A stretch of DNA of 64,000 bases from Nostoc sp. LPT (GCF_017115165.1 NZ_JABXKF010000188.1:1-64000); one strand, 5' to 3'. Numbered from the stretch's first letter, positions 17,622 to 27,555 are shown. Notes: generated by a model not told the origin, from the sequence alone. Program-made: numbers and translations.

Positions 17622-18008
17622 TTACCAATAACGAGTAACTGCATAATTGTCTAACACTGTATCTACACTAACGATCGGGATCTTTTCTGTGAGTGCTTGG
17701 GCAACCAAAAGCCGATCAAAGGGATCTTTATGATGGAATGGCAGAGTCACGATTGCGGCTGCATGAGCAACTTTAATTGGTAATATTTCAAATTTGTTAA
17801 CTTGGATTTGATGCTCCATCCATGTTTAAAAATTTTCAGGAATTTGATACTTACCAATACTAACTTTGATGGCAATTTCCCAATAGGAAGCAGGACTGAA
17901 CAAGATGTCATTGAGGGGATCGACAATCAAATCACAGGCGACTTGACTAAGGGCAAGATCATTGAGTACAAACCAGAGGAATGCTTGAGTATCGAGCAGA
18001 AACTTCAT
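17622..18008 (-). pseudogene. VapC-type PIN-domain toxin with in-frame stop
   Basis: Reading through one TAA (codon 61, 17826-17828) gives a 128-residue PIN protein of normal length. MKFLLDTQAFLWF supplies Asp6, SYWEIAIK the conserved Glu, HHKDPFDRLLVAQ the third acidic site and IVSVD the fourth. The frame does not shift across the stop, and an ATG (17817-17819) follows two codons later, so a split product is conceivable but an intact toxin is not. Its ATG overlaps the stop of the antitoxin frame (ATGA at 18005-18008). Confidence 0.8.
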
Positions 18009-18258
18009 GGTATGTAGTCGTGAAAGTCTTGCAAGTGGGTTTCATCTTCGGACAGGATGGTTAGGGTTCCAATTGCAGTACCGGGCTGGCGAGGCTTCCG
18101 GGGTGGTTGGAATTCGCCAATTAGTCTAGCAACAGTGCGACGCCGAATAGCCCGTCGTAGACATCGCCGGAAAAAATCTGCACTTCTTCACCGGGTTGGA
18201 GACTTGCAATCAGTTCGGGTAAACGAAGTTGAGCTTCTGTTAATGGAATCCGTGTCAT
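18005..18258 (-). pseudogene. Phd/VapB-type antitoxin, frameshifted by a repeat insertion
   Basis: The first part reads MTRIPLTEAQLRLPELIASL and continues QPGEEVQIF, typical of Phd/YefM-like antitoxins. The second part, in another frame, reads RRTVARLIGEFQPPRKPRQP through TILSEDETHLQDFHDYIP. The frame breaks at about 18141-18168, exactly where the dispersed Nostoc repeat core AGCCCGTCGTAGACATCGC sits. The same core occurs intergenically at about 5581-5600. Repeat insertion is the simplest explanation of the break. Confidence 0.8.
18141..18168. repeat. Small dispersed repeat inserted in antitoxin gene
   Basis: Contains AGCCCGTCGTAGACATCGC, also present at about 5581-5600. It separates the two reading frames of the antitoxin. 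Confidence 0.75.
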
Positions 18259-18385
18259 TGTTTTGTACTTTTATGCGTTAGCCTAAGGCTTTGGCAGAGC
18301 CATCGCTCTTGCTTAATTTTACAAGTATCTTGAATTTAGGCGATCGCCTGTCTAATTACTTCAAGCCTGAGATTAATCCCTAGTT

Positions 18386-21300
18386 CTATTCCCATGATTG
18401 AAATTCATCAATGGCGCTACGAATTAAGGAAGTTATTTGAGCGCGACGGGTTTCAAAGTTGGCGGCGATATAAATTAGTAAGATGCCAACTAGCAAGCCA
18501 ACAACCCATTTTAAAAAGGAATACTGCAAGCTGAAAATTACCGATTGATAGATTGTAGTAATTAAAAAAGTGGCTGTACCAATGTAGAGAAAAGCCCGCA
18601 CTCGCAAAGCTAATCCGGCAAAAATGGCGATGAGGCTGAGAATCCCCGGTATCCAAGCTGCATTTTGATCAAATAAAATTGCCCATCCACAAATTAAACC
18701 ACTACCTAGCACTCTCAGAATATGGCGAGGGGTTTTATACTCTAGTAGCCTCAGTTGAGAATCGACTTGAGCAATATACAGCAGTGATAACCCAATGGGT
18801 GTTACATACCATAAATCATCAGTTAAATGTAAGGAATCAAACCAACGGTAAAGTGCCCAATCAATCAACGCCACACTAATATAGGTGAAACGGATGTTTT
18901 CACCCACTTTTGCAAGGAAGATATAGAATCCAGCTGCGATTATCAAGGTTATGGGGTAAGTTTGCAGTCTGGTTTCCCATAAAATTATCAGAGGTGTGAT
19001 GTATGCAGCTTGCTGCCAAGGTCTTTTAGACCAACCCCAATTTTCCCAAGGTAGGATGTACAGAAAGTAGGCTACCACACAAGCGATCGCACCATTCCAA
19101 GGAACTAATGGCCCAGCCCAAAATCGCCCTACTGCTGTCTCCCGCCAATAAATCCTCATGCCGGCTACCTCTAATAAGCCAAGGTAAACCCACATCTCGG
19201 CGATTGTAATTCCTCCGAAGAAACTAGGGGAAGTGAATGAATTTCGTCCCTGAAAGATGGCATAGCGAATCAAAAATACTCCAGTTCCCAATCCCACCAA
19301 ACGGTTAACTCCAATGGGTGTAGTAATAGCAGCCATTAATAAACAGCTACTCCAAACCCAATGAATATGGGCAATTCTTTTCAATTCTTGGGGAGTTAGG
19401 CGTAAGTAGCTGACAAGCCCAGGTGACAGAATGCGGTAAGCATACATGATACTAGTGCCAAGGGCAGACATGGCAATTAATCCATCACCTAATACTCCTC
19501 CTGAAGCTTGTGACATTTGATAAAACAAAAGTTCATAAGCAGAAATCGATACGCCAATAATTCCTAAATACAGCAAGGGTTTGAAGCTCTCGCGCCGTCG
19601 CCCCACGCCAATAACAATTAAAGCTGCACCCAAGGAATACAACCCTGTCCACTCGGTGAAGGTGTCCAAACGCAGCAATATACTGAATGCACCATAAATT
19701 AATGGCAAAATGTAAAGGCTGCTAGGAAACCTTTCTAATTGATGTCGTCGCCGCCACCACTCGCCGACAAGTTGAGTAATTAAACCCAAGGCGATGTTTG
19801 CAATTGCAATTCTCACAATTGAGCGTTCCCCTAACCCTAGCACTTGGGTAATCAACAATTCCAAACACCAACCAATCCCATAAAATGCCCAATTTGTCGG
19901 TTCTCGCCAACTGCGATAAACAATAGCTGCCAAGGCGATCGCAGTGGCAATTAAGAATAAAAATCCCGAAGTAGTAAACCCTTGGTAAATCAGCACTGAG
20001 TGCAGCGTCAAACCTAACAATTCAACACTACACAATGCGATCGCCCATTTATCACTAGCGGCTGCATAGATAACTGCTAATTCGTTACCGCGTCGATTCA
20101 AAATAGTCCGTGCTAACCATAAACTGAGAGTGGCGATCGCTCCAGCAACAAACCAACCTGCTACCGCTAGGCGAGGTAAACCAGGCACACCCGTCCACAG
20201 CAGCACCCCAATGAAACTTAAAACAAATCCTTCTGTAATTAACGCAGATACTTGATTTCGCAAATAGCGCGTATTTGCAAACATCAATCCAGCACCTACA
20301 GCCAAACCGATTAATCTCATTCCTGGTAGTTGTAAAGTCACTAGCTGGGCAATTATCACAGCCAAGACACTTAAGTAACGGCTAGTAAGCCGCCGCTCTA
20401 TAATTGTGCTATTGGCAACACCCGTCAGAGCTAAAGGCGTAACTAGCCATAAAACTCCCCAATCAGATCGGTTATCAGCGATGCCATACCAAGATGATTC
20501 TGCATTCATCCACAAGAGGAAAAAACTCGCTGCGGCTAATCCTAAACCGATATCCCATGCACTACGTTGCCATAGTCCTTCCTCTAAGCTAAATCGCCAT
20601 TCTGCAACCATCAGAGCCAATAAAATACTTGCCCAGGCTTGTTGAGTCAGGCTGGGGAATAACCAATTAATGGTAAAGCAAAACGTCAGCACCCCCATGA
20701 TGTGAGTTAGGTATACCAGGGGAAGAGATGAGGGGGAGCGGCGTTGAGTAACGAATGCGAGAGTGGCGGTAGAAAATAGCAGATTTAGCGATCGCAATGT
20801 GGGATTTACTAGAGCGATGGTTGTTAAAAGAGTTCCAAATAGCAGGGTAAGCAGTTCGCCAAATTTAGCTAATTCTCGCTTTTGGCTGCCATACAAACTA
20901 TCTGTAAGCGCCACCATCAAAATTACGTAGGGAAATAAAGCTATACCCAGTAAAGCCCAAGGTTCATTTTGAGAATTGGTGAGTTGGGTACTAGTTGCGA
21001 TGGCGAATTTCTGTAAGTTATCAGGTACTAATCGCCAACCTAGCCAAATCGTCTCTAAGCCGATGAAAAAAACTGCTGCAAAGTCTCGCTTTAAACTGTA
21101 CCGCCACAAGCGACTCCCCACAAACCACAAACCCAAACCACTTACAGCTATTGCTTGCCAAGGATAATTTTCTACCGATACCACCCAACCCAAAAAGAGT
21201 AAAATGCCACCGAGTCTTTCCCAGAGTAAGAGGAATGAGGGGGATGAGGAGAATATTACTGTTACTTCTTCTGCTCCCCCTTTTTCTCCTCCCGCTGATC

Positions 21301-22330
21301 CTCCTACCCTTTCCCCTTGCTCTGCTAACCAAGTCACCAACCAGCCACAAATGCCAATAGCTAACCCCAATTGTGTGGCATCTATCCTGGCAACAAAAAT
21401 CGCCCGCACTAGCATCACGAGCAAAGCATAAATAATCACAGCGGCAGGTAAACTAATACTTAACCGACGGCGATCGCCCCAATCTTTCTCACTAACAGGA
21501 TGAGGCTGTTGGTAATGATGATAAATGGTAATAATAGTTGTGCCGATGATTGCCAGATAAACAGCAATTAAAGGAAATCCTCTTAATTGCCAACCCCAAT
21601 GCAGATAACTTAGCCCCAGAATATTTACCAGAGGTAATTTGCCAGTATGTAAATTAGTAAAAATAGTCCGATTTTTGGAGAGTAAAACAGTTATAGCAGT
21701 CAGGGTAGGACAGGCGATCGCAACTACAATCCAATCCACAGGATTTTGCCACAACCGAAAGCTATCCATTGCCCAAAAATTCACTGGCACTAACAAAAGA
21801 GTGGCAATCAGTAATGTCTGAGCCGTCAATCTGAGGTTATTTTGCCTAGTCGCCCAAAAGCTTAATCCCCAAAAACTCAAAGTATAAGCAAATAAAACCC
21901 CGTACTGTCCAGAAGCGGGAAACCTCGCCCATTGACTAGCAGCCAGTACCCCAGAGGATACCACTACCAGGAAAACCCCTAGAAAAAGTAGCCAACGCAC
22001 ACTCAGTTCTGCCCCCAAGGACTGCAACATTGTGCTGATAAAGTTGGGTTTAGCTGGTTTTTGTTGTGGTTGTTTACCGCTACTAGATTGTAAAGCTGCT
22101 ATGGGCAACTGCTGCACGGGATCGGAAGTTGCAAATACTACCTTTGTTTTGGCTTCAGCCTGGGGTTGCAATACTACCGCACACACTAGAAACTCTCGGC
22201 ATAACTGCCTGACTTGGGCATCAGATATTAGACCTAAACGCAACCATATATCCAGTCCTTCTAATAATTGAGGATGGGAAGATGGCAGTCTGATTTCAAT
22301 TTTTAGCGGGCGCTCAAGGGGCGATGACAT
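18386..22330 (-). CDS. Very large polytopic membrane protein (DUF2157-like)
   Basis: 1314 residues. A soluble N-terminus of about 110 residues (LLEGLDIWLRLGLISDAQVRQLC, then a Gln/Lys-rich linker) is followed by hydrophobic helices almost to the end, roughly 30 or more. I recognise the general type of cyanobacterial DUF2157-like integral membrane proteins, where the N-terminal helical region precedes membrane repeats, but no catalytic motif is visible and no function can be assigned. Residues about 340-360 (GERVGGSAGGEKGGAEEV) form a low-complexity loop that may be a small insertion. The gene stands alone, 188 bp downstream of the glycosyltransferase on the same strand. Confidence 0.75.
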   Translation of the reverse strand: MSSPLERPLKIEIRLPSSHPQLLEGLDIWLRLGLISDAQVRQLCREFLVCAVVLQPQAEAKTKVVFATSDPVQQLPIAALQSSSGKQPQQKPAKPNFISTMLQSLGAELSVRWLLFLGVFLVVVSSGVLAASQWARFPASGQYGVLFAYTLSFWGLSFWATRQNNLRLTAQTLLIATLLLVPVNFWAMDSFRLWQNPVDWIVVAIACPTLTAITVLLSKNRTIFTNLHTGKLPLVNILGLSYLHWGWQLRGFPLIAVYLAIIGTTIITIYHHYQQPHPVSEKDWGDRRRLSISLPAAVIIYALLVMLVRAIFVARIDATQLGLAIGICGWLVTWLAEQGERVGGSAGGEKGGAEEVTVIFSSSPSFLLLWERLGGILLFLGWVVSVENYPWQAIAVSGLGLWFVGSRLWRYSLKRDFAAVFFIGLETIWLGWRLVPDNLQKFAIATSTQLTNSQNEPWALLGIALFPYVILMVALTDSLYGSQKRELAKFGELLTLLFGTLLTTIALVNPTLRSLNLLFSTATLAFVTQRRSPSSLPLVYLTHIMGVLTFCFTINWLFPSLTQQAWASILLALMVAEWRFSLEEGLWQRSAWDIGLGLAAASFFLLWMNAESSWYGIADNRSDWGVLWLVTPLALTGVANSTIIERRLTSRYLSVLAVIIAQLVTLQLPGMRLIGLAVGAGLMFANTRYLRNQVSALITEGFVLSFIGVLLWTGVPGLPRLAVAGWFVAGAIATLSLWLARTILNRRGNELAVIYAAASDKWAIALCSVELLGLTLHSVLIYQGFTTSGFLFLIATAIALAAIVYRSWREPTNWAFYGIGWCLELLITQVLGLGERSIVRIAIANIALGLITQLVGEWWRRRHQLERFPSSLYILPLIYGAFSILLRLDTFTEWTGLYSLGAALIVIGVGRRRESFKPLLYLGIIGVSISAYELLFYQMSQASGGVLGDGLIAMSALGTSIMYAYRILSPGLVSYLRLTPQELKRIAHIHWVWSSCLLMAAITTPIGVNRLVGLGTGVFLIRYAIFQGRNSFTSPSFFGGITIAEMWVYLGLLEVAGMRIYWRETAVGRFWAGPLVPWNGAIACVVAYFLYILPWENWGWSKRPWQQAAYITPLIILWETRLQTYPITLIIAAGFYIFLAKVGENIRFTYISVALIDWALYRWFDSLHLTDDLWYVTPIGLSLLYIAQVDSQLRLLEYKTPRHILRVLGSGLICGWAILFDQNAAWIPGILSLIAIFAGLALRVRAFLYIGTATFLITTIYQSVIFSLQYSFLKWVVGLLVGILLIYIAANFETRRAQITSLIRSAIDEFQSWE

Positions 22331-22519
22331 AAGCAGCAGCAGTACAAGTATATACTTAAATTATTTGTTTAATTAAAGTATATTTTTGCTCTAACTGTGT
22401 CACTTATAAGGCTAATTGATATTAATTTTTAACCGACAAGCGATATTCAAATGCCAACTGTCTGCTTTTAGTTTCCATCTTTGAGTCTCCTAACCGCTAG
22501 ATGTGCCTGTATCTTTGAT

Positions 22520-24112
22520 TTAACTAGGTTTTGTTATTTTCCAGAGAGAATCGTCTACCTGCTGTAACTTTGAGTTATAAACTTTTTCAACTCCAGCTTT
22601 TAAAAAGTCAGACGGCTCGAACAAGAACAAAAATATGTCAGTAAAGCCATTAGTAATCTCTGGTAACTGATTTTTTCCTACAATTTGAAATTGCACTTTG
22701 GGATCGATTAATTTACTAAGTACTTGTAGTGGTGGAATGATATTATCTTCATCACTAATTAAAAGCGGTTTCTTACCTTGATTAATAATCTGAGCAATTT
22801 TAGGATATTCTTGGTATTTTTCAGGGACTTGGTTCCACCAAATCTGCGCTTGAAAATGAACCATACAAGATACAACTTCGCCCATAATTACCATAAATGC
22901 TACAAGTGACCAAAACTTTTTTTGCCAAGATTTAGTAGAAATAGATGCAATCCTAGTGGTAAATAGGTAAGCAACAGCTAACTGTATCCCTAAAACTGAA
23001 GGAAGTGTATATCGACTAGTAGCATATCGCTTTAGAAAGACGAAATCTGTTATCAGTAGGGGAAGCGCTACAGATGCAATCAAGGTTAAAACAAATAACC
23101 AAACTTCTTTAGAGGTTCTTCGACACACAATATAAATTGAGTAGCTGATTAGAGCTAAAAGAATTAAAATAAAAGGAATTAAGAAAAACTTAAGTTTTCC
23201 AGGCTCGTTAGGGCTAATACCTAAATCAAGAAACGTACGACTAAAGATACCAGCCCATCTTGCAGCTGACATAAATAATGTTTGTTTAGTATTCGTCCAA
23301 GCTACTGTTTCTGGCTGATGATTAGTAATAATAATCCAAATCCAAGGTACAAAAGTTATAAACCCTGCAAGCAATGATAACAGGAAATAAATCGATGTTT
23401 TACTCAATCGGAAGCGTTCGATTGCAAGTACATAAATTCCCTGTGCAAAAGCAACCAAAGTAAAAAATAGATGAGTATAAAATCCGAATAATAATGTTGC
23501 TGCATATATACACCAACTAACCTTTGTTTTAAGGCGCATAGCTCGTAGCAGTGCTACGCTCGATATTAAGATGGTTACTATCCATAAACTGTACGATCGC
23601 GCTTCTTGTGCGTACACGATATGAATAGGTGAAACGGCTACCAATCCGATGGCTATCCACCCTACTAGTGAAGACTCAAATAATTCTTGACATAGCCAAT
23701 AAAGACAAGGAAAGGTCAGCAGACTAATAAATGCTGAAAAACTTCTGATCGCTGCTACAGAATCACCAAAGCACTCCACCCAAAACCGGGCCATCAAGAT
23801 GTATAGTGGCAAAATCTGCGAGTCTTCTACAATAACTCCTTTAATTGTATCAATTGCATTTTTTTCAGGATTAACATACTGGTATTTATGTAAATCTTCT
23901 ATGCCGAGCAAACGACCATTACTTAATTGCTTCCTCATTTCTGACTGCGTATAGCCAGATATGCGTAATGATGAAAAAACTTCATCACCCCAATAAAGTT
24001 TTTTGTCAATATTGACGAAGCGAAAAAATACACCTATTACTAATAAAATGATGATTAAAAAACGTAACCAATATTTAGAAACAGTCCATTTCTGTGATAA
24101 TTGCTTTTTCAT
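22520..24112 (-). CDS. GT39/ArnT-like membrane glycosyltransferase
   Basis: 530 residues with about ten membrane segments. The first extracytoplasmic loop has the acidic signature LYWGDEVFS expected of GT-C enzymes that use polyprenyl-phosphate sugars (PMT/ArnT type), followed by a conserved block with YAQEARSYSLW (about residues 166-176). It would transfer a sugar on the outer face of the membrane to protein, lipid or glycan. GAGGAGA precedes the ATG at good spacing. The acceptor is unknown; no partner gene such as a GT2 polyprenyl-phosphate synthase is adjacent. Confidence 0.82.
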   Translation of the reverse strand: MKKQLSQKWTVSKYWLRFLIIILLVIGVFFRFVNIDKKLYWGDEVFSSLRISGYTQSEMRKQLSNGRLLGIEDLHKYQYVNPEKNAIDTIKGVIVEDSQILPLYILMARFWVECFGDSVAAIRSFSAFISLLTFPCLYWLCQELFESSLVGWIAIGLVAVSPIHIVYAQEARSYSLWIVTILISSVALLRAMRLKTKVSWCIYAATLLFGFYTHLFFTLVAFAQGIYVLAIERFRLSKTSIYFLLSLLAGFITFVPWIWIIITNHQPETVAWTNTKQTLFMSAARWAGIFSRTFLDLGISPNEPGKLKFFLIPFILILLALISYSIYIVCRRTSKEVWLFVLTLIASVALPLLITDFVFLKRYATSRYTLPSVLGIQLAVAYLFTTRIASISTKSWQKKFWSLVAFMVIMGEVVSCMVHFQAQIWWNQVPEKYQEYPKIAQIINQGKKPLLISDEDNIIPPLQVLSKLIDPKVQFQIVGKNQLPEITNGFTDIFLFLFEPSDFLKAGVEKVYNSKLQQVDDSLWKITKPS

Positions 24113-24852
24113 GTAATCTTCTCCTCAAAGCCTTAATTAACGTTGGTAAAAAGGCAACTCATAATTTGTTATTTAACCTGTTGTGTTGCTAATGAAAAAA
24201 GCAAATTAGTATTTCTGAATAGGAAAGTGGACTAAAATCAAGATTTATCTAATTTAAAAATTAAATACAAGGTATTATTTCTTTCTTCACTAGTATTAAA
24301 TTGTCTATAAATATTTTAATTAAAAGTTTTTTATGTCCAAAGAACAAATATTTTGTAGCTTTTTGCAACACTATACTTATAGTAAAGACAATTGTTTCTT
24401 TGTCATCCTACAGTATAAAATCATCAATAAATAAAATACTTGTGTTAAAAATAAAAAGATTTCATAAAGTTTATATGAAAGTACTATAAATACATTTGTG
24501 AGTAGCTAACAACACAGAGACACTAAGTAAGTAGGCATAAGTTCCAAAAAAAGCATTCGCAGCGAAAATTTAATACTCGCTCTGTACCCATTTTATTACG
24601 TAGCTTGCTTCAGCAGCTTCTTAGTATCTGTGTTCCGAATTTTAACTTGCCTTTGCCTGGACTAAATCGACCGTTGTTCCAGCAGTCTAAAATATATTGC
24701 TTAGATACTACTGTAAGCCTATCGATTTATAGTTTTATAATTTAAACTGCGATCGCTTCCTTTGGTATGTAGCCATTAAGCGCAAGCAACATATCTAAAG
24801 TAAACGGGCGAGTGCGAACACCGCCCTATAGATAAAACTGTGGAGAATTTAC
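24113..24852. other. Divergent intergenic region, no gene seen
   Basis: 740 AT-rich bases between the glycosyltransferase and the TauD-like gene. No convincing ORF, tandem repeat or RNA was found. Both promoters should lie here. Confidence 0.55.
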
Positions 24853-25821
24853 ATGAGCAACAAACACATTGAGGTCAAACAAGTAGCTGGTTTCATCGGT
24901 GCCGAAATCAGCGGGGTAGACCTGTCGCGTCCTTTGCACGATGATGCAGTCAAAGAAATTCGTCAAGCACTATTGAAGTGGAAAGTCGTATTCTTTCGCG
25001 GTCAAAACATCGATCATGCGGCACAGATTGCATTCACGGCTCGTTTCGGCGAAGTGACTTACGCACATCCCCACGAAGATGAGCCAATTGAAGGCTTCTC
25101 AGAAATCCAGCCCATTGACCGCAGCCGTTACGAGCGGCGCAATGGTCTGCGCCGTTCCAGCTACGAGAGCCGTTGGCACACCGATGTCACAGCAGTTGTC
25201 AACCCACCTGCGGCGTCAATTTTGCGTGCGGTTAATGTCCCTAGCTTCGGTGGTGACACACAATGGACAAATCTAGTTGCAGCCTATGAGGGTCTATCAG
25301 CACCCCTGCGAGCCTTGGCAGACACATTAAAAGCCGAACATCGTTTCAATGCGCGTTTGAATTTCCCCAGCAACAGCAAGATTGCCCAGCGCATTGCAGC
25401 CAATCCCCTGGTTTCAATCCACCCAGTAGTAAGGGTTCATCCTGAGACTGGTGAACGCGCATTGTACGTGAACCCTGGCTTCACCTCGCACATTATTGAC
25501 GTATCACGACAAGAGAGTGATCTGCTGCTTGAGTTGTTCTTCAACCAGATCACCAAGCCCGCCTACACTACCCGCTTCCGCTGGAATAACGGTGACATTG
25601 CGTTCTGGGACAACCGCGCTACCTCCCATTTAGCCCCTCAAGACTTGGATCATCTGGAAGTCGAGCGCGTCCTCTATCGCACCACCATCACGGGCGATGT
25701 TCCAGTTGGGCCCGATGGTTTCCGATCGCAAGTGGTTGAAGGTGAGGCGTTCAATAGCGAGCTACCAACCGTATTGAAGAACAAAGCTGAGAAGTTGGAA
25801 GCAGTACCAGCGCTTTCATAA
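24853..25821 (+). CDS. TauD/TfdA-family Fe(II)/2-oxoglutarate dioxygenase
   Basis: 322 residues. The 2-His-1-carboxylate iron site is complete: His109-x-Asp111 in RWHTDVT and a distal His near 259 in NRATSHLAP; an Arg near 276 (VLYRTT) should bind 2-oxoglutarate. The N-terminus VAGFIGAEISGVDLSRPL is characteristic. Relatives cleave taurine, alkyl sulfates or similar sulfonates to release sulfite or sulfate, so sulfur scavenging is the best guess. GGAG precedes the ATG. Base composition is visibly richer in G+C than the neighbours, which suggests horizontal origin. No sulfonate transporter is adjacent. Confidence 0.88.
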   Translation: MSNKHIEVKQVAGFIGAEISGVDLSRPLHDDAVKEIRQALLKWKVVFFRGQNIDHAAQIAFTARFGEVTYAHPHEDEPIEGFSEIQPIDRSRYERRNGLRRSSYESRWHTDVTAVVNPPAASILRAVNVPSFGGDTQWTNLVAAYEGLSAPLRALADTLKAEHRFNARLNFPSNSKIAQRIAANPLVSIHPVVRVHPETGERALYVNPGFTSHIIDVSRQESDLLLELFFNQITKPAYTTRFRWNNGDIAFWDNRATSHLAPQDLDHLEVERVLYRTTITGDVPVGPDGFRSQVVEGEAFNSELPTVLKNKAEKLEAVPALS

Positions 25822-26032
25822 GCTACAGAGTAGTAAACAAGGGCTGCGAAATCTTTTCGTAGCCCGGTTTACCTACTTAATTATCTAGCGAACTATAAAT
25901 TTATTTGCGTAGCATTAAGCAATTTTTACAGCAACTGCGAATCATTCGTGAGAACATTTTGATCGTTTCTCTTGAGTGAATAGCGATGTCTACACCTACG
26001 CCAAAGCAATGATTGAAGGACATCACCACAGC

Positions 26033-26476
26033 CTATTCCCTGGCAATAACTATATCATTGGACTTAATAACAGCATAAGCTTCTTTCCCTTCAGACAAAT
26101 CCAACTCTTCTACCGATACTCTGGTGATAATTGAAGTTAACTCAACTTTGTGAACAATCTCCAGCGTTACTTCACTATTAACGGCTCCAGTAACAACTCG
26201 CTTAACAACACCCTTGAGAATATTGCGAGAGCTAACTTTGAGTGGTTTCTTTTGAAGACTAATTTCTATCTCAGGCATTTGAGTGTATATATCTTCCTCT
26301 TCTGTGTTTATGGATGGTAGCAAGTTTGATGGTGAAGAGTGTTGATTTAGACCACGTACCAGTTCCCGAAGAATCTCGGTCTTAGTTCGCTGAGACTGGT
26401 CACAAAACTCTTCCAAAATCTTTCGCTCCTCTTCTGAGGTTTGGAATGTGACCCACCCTTGTTCTTTTCTAGGCAT
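26033..26476 (-). CDS. RHH-TOBE putative molybdate-responsive regulator
   Basis: 147 residues in two parts. Residues 1-45 (VTFQTSEEERKILEEFCDQS, then KTEILRELVRGL) look like a ribbon-helix-helix DNA-binding domain. Residues about 78-147 (SRNILKGVVKRVVTGAVNSE, AVIKSNDIVIARE) match the TOBE/Mop molybdate-binding fold. It is divergent from modA across 95 bp. In many bacteria ModE (winged helix plus TOBE) plays this part; here the DNA-binding half appears to be RHH. That it represses modA when molybdate is bound is inference. Confidence 0.8.
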   Translation of the reverse strand: MPRKEQGWVTFQTSEEERKILEEFCDQSQRTKTEILRELVRGLNQHSSPSNLLPSINTEEEDIYTQMPEIEISLQKKPLKVSSRNILKGVVKRVVTGAVNSEVTLEIVHKVELTSIITRVSVEELDLSEGKEAYAVIKSNDIVIARE

Positions 26477-26571
26477 ATTTTTTACCGCTTTAGTTGGTCA
26501 AATGTTGGTATTTTTGGTACTATTTTACCTAGCATCAATTTTATGGAAAAAACCTTTCAAACGCCTTTTCT
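26477..26571. promoter_or_regulatory. Candidate operator region between RHH-TOBE gene and modA
   Basis: The 95-bp divergent spacer has three direct TTGGT copies at 26494-26498, 26505-26509 and 26514-26518, spaced about one helical turn apart. GGTA (26516-26519) and TACC (26526-26529) also form a small inverted repeat. RHH proteins often bind tandem short repeats, so this is a plausible site; it is inferred from pattern only. Confidence 0.4.
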
Positions 26572-27381
26572 ATGAAAAGAAGACAAATTTTTGGCTTCCT
26601 GGGTATAGCGATCGCTGGCTTACTGCTAGCAATTGGTTTACCGTTGTTTACTCCTTCTCCTGTAATAGCACAGTCGAACACCAGCATACTCGTGTCCGCA
26701 GCTGCCAGCTTAAAAGAGGCACTGGAAGAAATTAAGCCTTTGTACCAACAAAGTAAATCAAATATCAATATTAGTTATAATTTTGGGGCCTCTGGTGCCT
26801 TGCAGCAACAGATTGAGCAAGGTGCGCCAGCGGATATCTTTATTTCTGCTGGCAAAAAGCAAGTGGATGCTTTGGAACAAAAAGGACTGTTGCTACCAGG
26901 TAGCCGTACTAACCTGGCAAATAACCGTCTAGTCTTGATTGTGGCTCAGGATGTTGTTGGTATCAGTAGCTTCTACAATTTAACAGATAGTAAGATTAAA
27001 AAAATTGCGATCGGTGAACCCAGAAGCGTACCCGCCGGTCAATATGGCGAGCAAGTCTTAAAGAAATTGAAAATTTATGATCGCCTCAAGTCGAAATTAG
27101 TTTTTGCTAACAATGTGCGTCAAGTTTTGGCAGCAGTAGAAAGTGGTAATGCCGAAGCAGGTTTAGTTTATGCCACTGATGCCAAAATTTCTAACAAGGT
27201 AAAAGTCGTAGTCGCTGCTGATGATAAATTTCACTCCCCAATTGTCTATCCAGTAGCAATAATTAAAAGCAGTAAAAATCCTACTGCTGCCAAGGAATTT
27301 GTTCAGTTTCTATCTGGCAGTGAAGTCAAAACTGTACTCAGAAAATATGGGTTTATTGTGCGCGAAGAAAATAAAAAATAA
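26572..27381 (+). CDS. modA: Molybdate ABC transporter substrate-binding protein
   Basis: 269 residues. A signal peptide (residues 1-34, ending PVIAQS) precedes a periplasmic type II binding protein: VSAAASLKEALEEI, NFGASGALQQQIEQGAPADI and GEPRSVPAGQYGEQVL are the oxyanion-binding landmarks of ModA. It delivers molybdate or tungstate to a ModBC-type permease, needed for nitrate reductase and nitrogenase cofactors. modB and modC do not follow; the next gene is convergent. The divergent RHH-TOBE gene is its probable regulator. Confidence 0.93.
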   Translation: MKRRQIFGFLGIAIAGLLLAIGLPLFTPSPVIAQSNTSILVSAAASLKEALEEIKPLYQQSKSNINISYNFGASGALQQQIEQGAPADIFISAGKKQVDALEQKGLLLPGSRTNLANNRLVLIVAQDVVGISSFYNLTDSKIKKIAIGEPRSVPAGQYGEQVLKKLKIYDRLKSKLVFANNVRQVLAAVESGNAEAGLVYATDAKISNKVKVVVAADDKFHSPIVYPVAIIKSSKNPTAAKEFVQFLSGSEVKTVLRKYGFIVREENKK

Positions 27382-27515
27382 TCACTCTATTTCTTTAGCG
27401 ATCGCTCTCACAAATTTTAAGAAAGATCCAAGTAATGAATAGCCTTTAAGGGGGATAATTTAGATGTATGCAAGTTCTTCCAGTAGCTAATTTTGAATTA
27501 ACCGCTTAATTATTG

Positions 27516-27555
27516 TTAGCCTAAGCCAAGGAGACAAATCCCTAACTTAGGCTAA
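27516..27555. terminator. Bidirectional terminator-like hairpin
   Basis: A perfect 10-bp stem (TTAGCCTAAG / CTTAGGCTAA) with a 20-base loop lies between convergent modA and the peroxiredoxin gene. The U-tracts are weak. Confidence 0.55.

Noticed and set aside
18057-18281. 74-codon plus-strand basic protein
   Set aside because: Antisense to the decayed antitoxin, whose two halves give clear family matches on the minus strand.
26477-26571. Canonical ModE palindrome upstream of modA
   Set aside because: I could not find the usual ModE-type inverted repeat; only short direct repeats and a 4-bp inverted pair are present.
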